This document shows positions 25,130-32,600 of a DNA stretch of 64,000 bases, one piece after another. The notes under the pieces were generated by a model that saw only the letters and a list, made by a program, of their open reading frames with translations, was not told where the DNA came from and did not search any database. Each line of letters starts with the position of its first letter. Position 1 is the first letter of the stretch. Both the position numbers and the translations under genes were made by a program. The DNA comes from Mycobacterium pinniadriaticum (GTDB taxonomy: Bacteria > Actinomycetota > Actinomycetes > Mycobacteriales > Mycobacteriaceae). The stretch covers positions 1 through 64,000 of the forward strand of contig NZ_JAPJDO010000010.1 in assembly GCF_026242045.1 (NCBI RefSeq), in the 5' to 3' direction.

Positions 25130-26374
25130 GGTGTCGTTGCGGCTTTGGATGAGGCGTTGGAGGGCGCCGTGTTGGTCTGGGTTGTAGGCGACGCCGTCCT
25201 GCCAGCAGTGCCAGATGACGTAGATCCAGGCGCGGGCCAGGATGCGTACGGCGTGGGGGTGGTCGTGGCCGCGGGTGATGGCGCGGTCGTAGAGGTCGGC
25301 GGCCCAGGGATTGGCTCGTCGGGAGTCGCCGGCAAAGTCGGTGACGGCGTCGCGCAGTTGTTTGTCGCAGGACCAGCGGAATCCGACGCTGCGGATCTTG
25401 CCGGATTGTCGAGTGGAGGGGGCGACCCCGGCCAGACAGGCCAGGGACTCCGGTGTGGGGAAGCGGGCGCGGCAGTCGCCGATCTCGGCGAGCAGTCGGG
25501 CGGCGCGGATTCTGCCGGCGCGGGGCAGGCTGGTGAAGATGTGTGCATCGGTGTGCAGTGCCAGTTGTTCGTCGATCTGCATCGACAGTGCTTTGATCTG
25601 TTCGGTCACGGTCTGAAGAACAGCCAAAAATGCTCGGGTTACGTGACTTTCGGTGATTGCTTGGTCACCGGAGACGCCACGGGGTGCAGCGGTCAGGCGG
25701 GCGTGCAAGACGGCGGGGTCGGTTCGTCCGCAGTAGCCGACGCTGGCCAGCCAGGCGGCCAAACGTTTGGGCGAGAGCCAGTCGGCGCGGTCTTGGCAGT
25801 CGAAACGACTCAGGAACCTCAGGCTGATCGGGCTGTCGATGTCGGCGAACAGGCCCACTGCGGCGGGGAATACGCGCTTGAGATGTTCGCGGAGCTGGTT
25901 GGCCATGGCCACACGGTGGGCGACCAGGTCTTTGCGCGCGCGGCAGGCGCGGCGCAACGTGACGGTGGCCGGGTTGTCCGGTGTCAGGGGTCGCAGCCGG
26001 ATGGGGTCGGTGCGCAAGGTGTCGGCGAGCACGAAGGCATCGAAGCGGTCGTCTTTGTTGCCAGCCGACCCGTAGCGTCCGCGCAGATTCTTGACCTGGT
26101 TGGGACTGATGACCACAACGGTCAGGCCGGCCTCGAGCAAGGTGTCGATCACCGGGCCGTCGGGGCGTTCGATGGCAACCTCGCCGACACCGTGTTTGGC
26201 GAGCAGCCTGACCAAGCTGTGCAAGCCGGCATCAGAATGCTCGATGGTCGCACGCACGATCTGTCGACCTCGGGCATCAACGATGGACACCGCGTGATCA
26301 TCGCGGGACCAGTCGATACCAGCGGTCAGGCCGTTGGGCGGATGGTCGGGCAAGGGAATTGGGGCAGACTTCAA
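25121..26374 (-). CDS. IS110-family transposase (DEDD recombinase)
   Basis: A 417-residue intact recombinase. The N-terminal RuvC-like domain keeps the DEDD tetrad: D21 (AGIDWSRD), E69 (VAIERPDG), D109 and D112 (DDRFDAF), with spacing close to that known for IS621. The C-terminal transposase_20 domain shows SLPRAGRIRAARLLAEIGD and CLAGVAPSTRQSG, which carries the likely catalytic serine. The family uses a bridge RNA encoded in the element's own noncoding end to pair donor and target DNA. There is no frameshift or internal stop, so the element is probably active or recent. Confidence 0.95.
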   Translation of the reverse strand: MKSAPIPLPDHPPNGLTAGIDWSRDDHAVSIVDARGRQIVRATIEHSDAGLHSLVRLLAKHGVGEVAIERPDGPVIDTLLEAGLTVVVISPNQVKNLRGRYGSAGNKDDRFDAFVLADTLRTDPIRLRPLTPDNPATVTLRRACRARKDLVAHRVAMANQLREHLKRVFPAAVGLFADIDSPISLRFLSRFDCQDRADWLSPKRLAAWLASVGYCGRTDPAVLHARLTAAPRGVSGDQAITESHVTRAFLAVLQTVTEQIKALSMQIDEQLALHTDAHIFTSLPRAGRIRAARLLAEIGDCRARFPTPESLACLAGVAPSTRQSGKIRSVGFRWSCDKQLRDAVTDFAGDSRRANPWAADLYDRAITRGHDHPHAVRILARAWIYVIWHCWQDGVAYNPDQHGALQRLIQSRNDTAA

Positions 26375-26673
26375 GACAGCCTCCTCGCTGCTGAACCCAG
26401 TGGGGAGGCACCCGACGTTCGGTGGCAGAACGTGACAGCCGCGTCGCTCACTGATCGGCGCTCACCGGCGCACAGCCCTGTTGACGGTCGGCACGGTCTG
26501 GGAACTGCCGGGCCTCGCAAAACTCATGCTGGACGTCGGCGGCGTCAAGCGAGCAGGGCGATGACCCAGCAGCCACCTCGGGTGCATCGGCGACCCATCC
26601 AAGACCACCGACACACCCGATGGTGCACCCGTAAACCCTCGGAGAAGATCACCGACACACGGATGGTGCACCA
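26375..26673 (-). ncRNA. Candidate IS110 bridge RNA region
   Basis: The 299 bases between the element end and the transposase start code for nothing visible. In the IS110 group this interval is transcribed toward the transposase as a structured bridge (seeker) RNA with a target-binding and a donor-binding loop. The exact ends and fold cannot be derived by eye. It contains the repeats at 26601-26672 and GTGCAC palindromes. Confidence 0.5.
26601..26672. repeat. Imperfect 28-bp direct repeat at the IS long end
   Basis: AAGACCACCGACACACCCGA... (26601-26629) and AAGATCACCGACACACGGAT... (26645-26672) are near-identical, each ending in the palindrome GGTGCACC, with a 44-base period. The outer copy ends one base before the rescued GTG start of the SDR. 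Confidence 0.8.
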
Positions 26674-27411
26674 GTGAGCGGTGTTATCGTCACCGGAGCG
26701 GCATCGGGTATCGGCCGGGCCTCGGCCGAGGCGTTGGTCGCCGACGGGCGCCGCGTCGCGCTGTGGGACATGGCCGCGGCGGTTGCCGACGTCGCCGCGG
26801 AACTCGGCATGCCGTACGCGGTGATCGACGTGTGCGACAGCGCTGCGCTGCGCGGGGCGATCGACCAAGCGGCCGCTGAACTGGGCGGAATCGATGGACT
26901 GGTGCACGCCGCCGGGCGGGTCATTCCCGAACCGGTGGGCGCCTACACCGAGGAATCCTGGGACGCCGTCCTCGACGTCAATCTCAAGGCCCAGGCGATC
27001 CTGGCGCAGCTGCTGCTACCGCATCTGCAGGAGGCCGTCCGCGCCGGCTCCGCACCCGCGATCGTCGGAATCTCCAGCATCGAGGGACTGACCGCCAACC
27101 CGTTCATCCCGGCCTACTGCGCCTCCAAGGCCGGCCTGCTCGGACTCACCCGATCGATGGCCGCCCAACTGGGCCCCGAGGGAATCCGGGTGAACGCGGT
27201 GTGCCCGGGATTCATCCGCACCCCGATGTTGCAGATCGCCCTGGACATCGACGAGGTACGCCAGGGCTTCGAGGCGGCCGCGCCGATGGGCCGGCTGGGC
27301 AACCCGGAAGAGGTCGGCGCAGCGGTCGCGTTCCTGATGTCACCGAAGGCTTCCTTCGTCACGGGCGCTCATCTCGTCGTAGACGGGGGAGTGACCAGCA
27401 GGCATCCGTGA
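26674..27411 (+). CDS. SDR family oxidoreductase, start codon replaced by IS insertion
   Basis: A 245-residue classical SDR: TGAASGIG, an Asp after beta-2 (LWDM), VHAAGRV in place of NNAG, ISSIEG with the catalytic serine, YCASK and LVVDGGVTS. The present start is GTG, whose first base comes from the insertion sequence; the original was almost certainly ATGAGC overlapping the SnoaL stop. Codons 2 onward are intact. No ribosome site is visible in the new upstream sequence, and the gene is now cut off from its operon promoter, so expression is probably lowered unless it reads out of the element. It likely belongs to the catabolic pathway. Confidence 0.86.
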   Translation: MSGVIVTGAASGIGRASAEALVADGRRVALWDMAAAVADVAAELGMPYAVIDVCDSAALRGAIDQAAAELGGIDGLVHAAGRVIPEPVGAYTEESWDAVLDVNLKAQAILAQLLLPHLQEAVRAGSAPAIVGISSIEGLTANPFIPAYCASKAGLLGLTRSMAAQLGPEGIRVNAVCPGFIRTPMLQIALDIDEVRQGFEAAAPMGRLGNPEEVGAAVAFLMSPKASFVTGAHLVVDGGVTSRHP

Positions 27412-27416
27412 GACTC

Positions 27417-27452
27417 GGGTCGATGGTCCTCCGCGGCCGGGCCGTCGGCCCC
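27417..27452. promoter_or_regulatory. Candidate DevR (DosR) box pair
   Basis: GGGTCGATGGTCCT (27417-27430) and GGGCCGTCGGCCCC (27439-27452) both fit GGGnCnnnnGnCCC almost fully and are 22 bp apart, two helical turns, as at known DevR promoters. They lie 37-72 bases before the START-like gene. Confidence 0.55.
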
Positions 27453-27488
27453 TTTCTCTCCGGGGCCGGTGTCGACCAGTATTGAGCC

Positions 27489-28073
27489 ATGACGACCGGC
27501 GTCGAGGGCATGGTCATCGATGCGGCGTTGCCGTCGTATGATGTGGCGATCTCCGAACATGTTGTGGTGCAAGCAGATCCATCGGCCACCTACCGCGCTG
27601 CCCGTGGACTGGACCTGCTCAGGGTGCACAGTCCGTTGCTCGACGCGGCGATGTGGGTGCGCGAACTGCCGTCGCGGTTGGCCGGCCGGCCGGCACCACC
27701 GCTGTCGCGCCTGGTCGTCGGCGAAGGAGTGGGCCTTCCGGGTTGGCTGGTGCTGGGTGAGCGTGATGGCACGGAAATCGCTTTCGGTGCCGTGGGTCGG
27801 TTCTGGCAGCCCGTCATCGAGTGGCGCAGCGTCGACGCCGCGGAGTTCGCCGGCTTCACCGAGCCGGGCTGGGGCAAGATCGCCGCCAACTTCTCAGTTC
27901 GCCCCTACGGGTCGGCCAAGACCCTGCTCAGCTATGAATGTCGCACCGCGACAACCGATCCCCGGTCTCGTCGACGCTTTGGGCGGTATTGGTGGTTGGT
28001 GCGGCCGTTCGTCGCGCACATCATGCGCGCAACCGTGCGTCAGATCAAGATGGATGCCGAGGTCCCGGCATGA
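27489..28073 (+). CDS. Protein of unknown function, possible START/SRPBCC-like fold
   Basis: A 194-residue protein with no certain family. The N-terminus (YDVAISEHVVVQADPSATYRAARGLDLL) resembles the opening strand of SRPBCC proteins, where an A/P-x-x-Y/V helix follows 'a-dp'. Later strands (VGRFWQPVIEWRSV, LLSYECRTATTDPRSRRRFGRYW) also suit that helix-grip fold. There is no signal peptide. The stop overlaps the flavodoxin start as ATGA. The DevR box pair upstream suggests hypoxia control. Confidence 0.65.
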   Translation: MTTGVEGMVIDAALPSYDVAISEHVVVQADPSATYRAARGLDLLRVHSPLLDAAMWVRELPSRLAGRPAPPLSRLVVGEGVGLPGWLVLGERDGTEIAFGAVGRFWQPVIEWRSVDAAEFAGFTEPGWGKIAANFSVRPYGSAKTLLSYECRTATTDPRSRRRFGRYWWLVRPFVAHIMRATVRQIKMDAEVPA

Positions 28074-28573
28074 CACAGGTACTGGTGGCCTACGGTTCCA
28101 AACGCCGCGGCACTGCGGGTCTGGCCGCGATGATCGGTGATGCGCTCCTCGAGGCGGGCTTCACCGTAGTGGTGACGTCGGCGCGTGACGTCGGCGATCT
28201 GGAGGGCTTCGATGCCGTGATCGTCGCCGGCGCGCTCTACGCGAATCGGTGGCACCGCCACGCCCGGCGATTCGTACGCCGGCACGCGGCCGCGTTGCGC
28301 GGCCTGCCGGTGTGGCTGGTCAGCAGCGGACCGCTGGATGACTCGGCCGCTCTCGGCGACATCCCGCCGACCAAGCAGGTGGCCGGGTTCATCGAGCGGG
28401 TTGGTGCCCGTGGCCATGTGACGTTCGGCGGAACGCTGGCCGCCGACGCCCGCGGCTTTCCCGCCAGCGCGATGGCGAAAACCAAGGCCGGTGACTGGCG
28501 CGATCCGGCGCACATACGGCGCTGGGTTGCCGCCACGGTCGTGCCGGGGTTGTTGCCGGCCGGCGCGGGCTGA
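28070..28573 (+). CDS. Flavodoxin-domain protein
   Basis: A 167-residue flavodoxin-like protein. The FMN phosphate loop reads YGSKRRGTAGLAA after the first strand (TQVLVA), and the second strand-loop has VIVAGALYANRWHR. The set resembles menaquinone-dependent protoporphyrinogen oxidase (HemG type) and the flavodoxin_5 group. It is translationally coupled to the START-like gene. In a DevR-type operon it may carry electrons under low oxygen, perhaps to the neighbouring nitroreductase-fold protein; the partner is inferred. Confidence 0.78.
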   Translation: MTQVLVAYGSKRRGTAGLAAMIGDALLEAGFTVVVTSARDVGDLEGFDAVIVAGALYANRWHRHARRFVRRHAAALRGLPVWLVSSGPLDDSAALGDIPPTKQVAGFIERVGARGHVTFGGTLAADARGFPASAMAKTKAGDWRDPAHIRRWVAATVVPGLLPAGAG

Positions 28574-28588
28574 GCAGCCCGCGATCCG

Positions 28589-28624
28589 GCTGCACAAGTC
28601 CCCGCAGCAAAGGACTTACGTCTC
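28589..28624. promoter_or_regulatory. Candidate DevR (DosR) box pair
   Basis: GCTGCACAAGTCCC (28589-28602, full right half AAGTCCC) and AGGACTTACGTCTC (28611-28624, 11 of 14 to the consensus GGGACTWWAGTCCC) are 22 bp apart and lie 70-105 bases before the nitroreductase gene. Confidence 0.6.
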
Positions 28625-28693
28625 TGTCCGGCCGTGGTGGGGCAGGGCGACAGTGGGTATACGAGCGGTGATCCAGTGAAGGTGACGAGAACC

Positions 28694-29695
28694 ATGAGCG
28701 CGCATTTCCCCGACCCAGACACGGTTCGGGCCGTCCTGACCCTGGCCACGCAGGCGCCGTCGGTGCACAACTCGCAGCCATGGCACTGGCGGGTCGGGCC
28801 GCACAGTATGCAGCTCTATGCCGATCCGAGCCGGCACCTGCCCAACACCGACCCCGACCGGCGCGACATGCTCATCAGCTGCGGTGCCGCGCTGCACCAC
28901 TGCACCGTCGCGCTGGCCGCGCTGGGCTGGCAGGCCAGGATCCGCCGATTCCCCAACCCCGCAGAGCCCGATCACCTGGCTTCGCTGCAGGTTCACCGGC
29001 AGCAGGCTGGGGAACTCGACATCACGCTGGCAGCCGCGATCGCCCGGCGCCGTACCGACCGGCGCAAGTACAGCGCCTGGCCGGTGCCCTCGGGCGACAT
29101 CGCGCTGATGGGTGCCCGTGCCGCACGGGCCGGAGTGATGTTGCGCCAGCTCGATCTGCTGCCCGACCTCGCCGCGATCATCGCCCGGTCGGTGCGCAAG
29201 CACACCACCGACGCCGACTACCTCACCGAACTCAACGCCTGGAGCGGCCGGTATGGGTCGGTGGCCGGTGTGCCGGCCCGCAACACTCCGGCGTCCGACC
29301 CGAACGCGGCGTTGCCGGCCCGGGTGTTCGCCGGCCCGGTGCTGGCCCAGGCGGCGCAGGATTCGCCCGCCGAGGACAATGCCGTCCTGCTGGCGCTGGG
29401 TACCGAGACCGATGACGAACTGGCCCGGTTGCGCGCCGGGGAGGCGACGAGTCTGGTGTTGTTGTCGGCGACGGCGATGGGGTTGGCGACCTGCCCGGTG
29501 ACCGAGCCGCTTGAGGTGCCCGAAACGCGGGAGGCGGTTCGCGCCGACGTCTTCGGCACCAGCGGCTATCCCCAGATGATGCTGCGGGTGGGCTGGGCCG
29601 CGGTGAATGCCGATCCACTGCCCGCGACGCCACGGCGCCCGCTGTCCGAGGTCGCCGACTGGCTCAATGACGGCGCCTTCATCGTCGGTGGCTGA
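28694..29695 (+). CDS. Acg-type nitroreductase-fold protein
   Basis: A 333-residue protein of the Acg/Rv2032, Rv3131 and Rv3127 group, divergent nitroreductase-fold FMN proteins strongly induced by DevR in M. tuberculosis. The hallmark APSVHNSQPWHW occurs at residues 19-30, and ARRRTDRRKYSAWPVP, LVLLSATAMGLATCPVTEPLEV and PQMMLRVGWA follow. Acg itself binds FMN yet lacks classical nitroreductase activity. A second member lies at 42288-43271. The ATG at 28694 has GAAGGTGA upstream; an in-frame GTG six codons earlier is possible. It ends 4 bases from the convergent otsB1 gene. Confidence 0.88.
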   Translation: MSAHFPDPDTVRAVLTLATQAPSVHNSQPWHWRVGPHSMQLYADPSRHLPNTDPDRRDMLISCGAALHHCTVALAALGWQARIRRFPNPAEPDHLASLQVHRQQAGELDITLAAAIARRRTDRRKYSAWPVPSGDIALMGARAARAGVMLRQLDLLPDLAAIIARSVRKHTTDADYLTELNAWSGRYGSVAGVPARNTPASDPNAALPARVFAGPVLAQAAQDSPAEDNAVLLALGTETDDELARLRAGEATSLVLLSATAMGLATCPVTEPLEVPETREAVRADVFGTSGYPQMMLRVGWAAVNADPLPATPRRPLSEVADWLNDGAFIVGG

Positions 29696-29699
29696 CGGT

Positions 29700-32600
29700 T
29701 CAGCCGAACCGCAGCGACGATCCGGGCGTGAGTCGTTGCACCTTGCCGCGACATTCGATCTCGATGGCCGGGTGATCGGTGGGATCGACGCTGACCTCGG
29801 CGGTGCGGCCGCGGACCGTCAGGTGTAGGCGGTAGCCGCGGTAGTAGATCGGCAACCGCAGGGCACCAAGGCTTTCCGGCCACATCGGGGACAGGATCAG
29901 CCGGTCGGCGCGGGTCTCCACACCGGTGAAGCAGCGCTGCAGCAGATCGATGCTGCCCGCCATTGCCGCGATGTGGATTCCCTCGGCGGTGGTACCGCCC
30001 TGGATGTCGGCCACGTCCGACATCAGCACCTGCTGGAAGTACCGCATGGCTCGCTCGCGATCGCCGCGGGCCAGCACCCAGGCGTGCACGACGCCGCTCA
30101 GCGTCGACCCGTGCGATGTCCGGTGCAGGTAGTAATCGACGGTCTTCGGGATCTGTTCCGGGGTGAAGCGATATCCCAACCGGGCCAACAGTTCCCGAAG
30201 TTCGTCCGAGGACAGCAGATAGAACAGCATCAGCACATCGGCCTGCTTGGAGGCCTTGTAGCGGTTGATGCTGTCGTTCTCGGCCTCCAGGATCCGATCA
30301 AGCCGCTGGATATTGCCATAACGCTGTCGGTAGCCGTGCCAATCGAGTTCGGCCAGCTCGCTGTACCCCTCGAACTGGCTGATCACTTCGTCCCCCGGCG
30401 TAGGCCCGGAATTCGAGGTGCAGTGGAAGGGCACGTACATCCGCCGGCTGACTTCGTCCCAGCTGTCCAGCTCGCGGCCGCGAATCCCCAGCCGCTCCAT
30501 CAGATCCAACCGGTCACGCAGCGGCAGGGCGTCCAGGGCATCGAGCGCACGCACGATCACCCAGACAGCCATCACATTGGTGTAGGCATTGTTGTCGACA
30601 CCGTCGTAGGGCGCGTCGGGATAGCCGGAGTGGAATTCGTCCGGGCCGATCACGCCACGGATCACGTAGCGGTCCAGTTTCTCGTCGAATTCAGTTCGGC
30701 TGACCCAGAATCGGGCGATCTCGGCGAGCATCTCGGCGCCGTTCTCGATCAGATACTCCAAGTCGCCGGTCACCTGATAGTACTGCCACACGTTGTAGGC
30801 GACCGCACTTCCGATGTGGTGGGCGCGCGCACTGGCGTCCGGATTCCAGCGTCCGGAGTTGGGATTGAGATGCAGCTTCTGGCTTTCCTCGCGTCCATCG
30901 CTGCCCGACTGCCACGGGAACATCGCGCCCTCGAAACCGGCCTCCTTGGCGGCGCGGCGCGCTTCGGGCAGCCGCCGGTAGCGATAACGCAGCAGTGATC
31001 GAGTGGTTTCCGGTGCCCGCAGGTTGAGCACCGGGAACACGAACAGATCGTCCCAGAAGATGTGGCCGCGATAGGCCTCGCCGTGCAGGCCGCGCGCGGG
31101 CACTCCGGCATCGAGGTCCACCGCGCGGTTGGGCACGGTCTGCAACAGTTGTAGCAGATGCAGGCGTACGACGCGCATGGCGTCGGCGTTGTCTTCGAAC
31201 GCGATGTCGAATCGCTCCCACAGCTGGGCCCATTCGCGGATATGCCCGTCGCGCAGCTCGGCGTAGCGGCCCAGCTGGGTCAGCGATCGTTGGGCGGCGT
31301 CACCAGGTTCGGAGATCGCGTGATCGCGGCCGGTGACGACGGTGGCCATCTTCTCGATGGTGACCGACTCGCCCGCCGCGATCTTGACCAGATAGGTGTG
31401 TCCGGTGCGACGGTGCTCCTCGACGTAGGTGCCGTCGGTCATCAGGCGGTTCCCTCCGGTCCACACCCCGGTGCGGGCAGCCACCGCGATCGGGATCCGT
31501 GATTGAGTCGTCTGGCAGACCAGCAGAGCGCTGTTCGGCGACAGTTCACGGGTGGTGAACACGGCCAGGTGATCGCTGGCGAGGTCCCGGTAGCGCACGA
31601 CGCCGCTGTTGCGAACGTCGCCGTCGATGATCGATCGGATTTGGATTTTGCCCGACCAGTCTTCGGCCGAGATGGTGGTCTCCAGCGCGCAGGCGTGCGG
31701 CAGATGCATGGCGGCGATGCGCCGTTGCACGACCCGGCTGGTACGTCCGGCGGGGTCACGAAACCGGAACTCGCGAGTGAGTTCGGCGTGCCGTAGATCC
31801 AAGCTCTGCCGGTAGGTCAGGATGTCCGCCGAGTCGATGTCGAACCACTCGTCGCCGTTGATCCGGAATTTCAACGACAACCAGTTCGGCAGATTGACCA
31901 GGCTCTCGTTCTCGACCGTCACCCCGTCGATCTCGTCGGTGAGCCGGTTGTAGACCCCGGCCGCATACGTCCCGGGATAGTGGAATGTCGCGGCGTCGGC
32001 TTCCGGCGCGCAGCCCCTGGTGGCGCGGTAGCCGTCGCCGACGGTGCACAACGCCTCCCGCAACCGTTCCTGTTCGGGCAGGTAGCCGCCAAAAGTGAAC
32101 GACCAAGGGCCGGAGAGGATCTGGCGGTCCACATCACACTGATCGACCAGTCGCTCGATGAACTTCAGGACGTGTGCCGGATCGGACAGTGAGAACCGCG
32201 CGGCGGTCGACCGGTCGCCGTCCTCGTCATGGCGCACCACGATTCCGATCCCGTCGTGCAGCACGGCGTCGAAGGCGTCCTCGTCGGTCAGATCGTCGCC
32301 GATGTAGATGGGCAACAGCGGTTCGGTGCTGGTGATCCGGTCGGTGATCCACTCCAGGGTTTTGCCTTTGTCCCAGTCCAGGTTCGGGCGCAGCTCGACG
32401 ACCTTGCGGCCTGCGGTGACCCGGAGTCCGTGGCTGCTGCCGACCCGGTGGACGGCGGCCGCGACGGTCGATGCGGCCTCGCGTGCGGCGTTGCGGTAGT
32501 GCACAGCCACCGCGAATCGCTTGTGCTCCACGACCACTCCGGCGATTTCTGCGAGTTGGGCAGTCAACTCGTCGGCGGCATCGGCCAGGACGGGCACCGC

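Larger units (their letters stand above)
25096..26674 (-). mobile_element. IS110-family insertion sequence
   Basis: A complete element of about 1.58 kb with one transposase on the minus strand, a short end beyond its stop codon and a long 300-base noncoding end before its start. This is the layout of the IS110 group. The flanks share TGAG (25092-25095 and 26675-26678), leaving the exact border ambiguous by four bases. Removing one TGAG copy and the element rejoins the SnoaL stop to the SDR start as GCATGAGCGGTG, a normal ATGA overlap. No terminal inverted repeats are evident, as is usual for IS110. Confidence 0.85.

Noticed and set aside
25091..26677. 528-codon plus-strand frame starting at the former SDR start codon
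   Set aside because: It only exists because the IS joined the displaced ATG to the antisense strand of the transposase. The product is Gly/Val-rich without domains.
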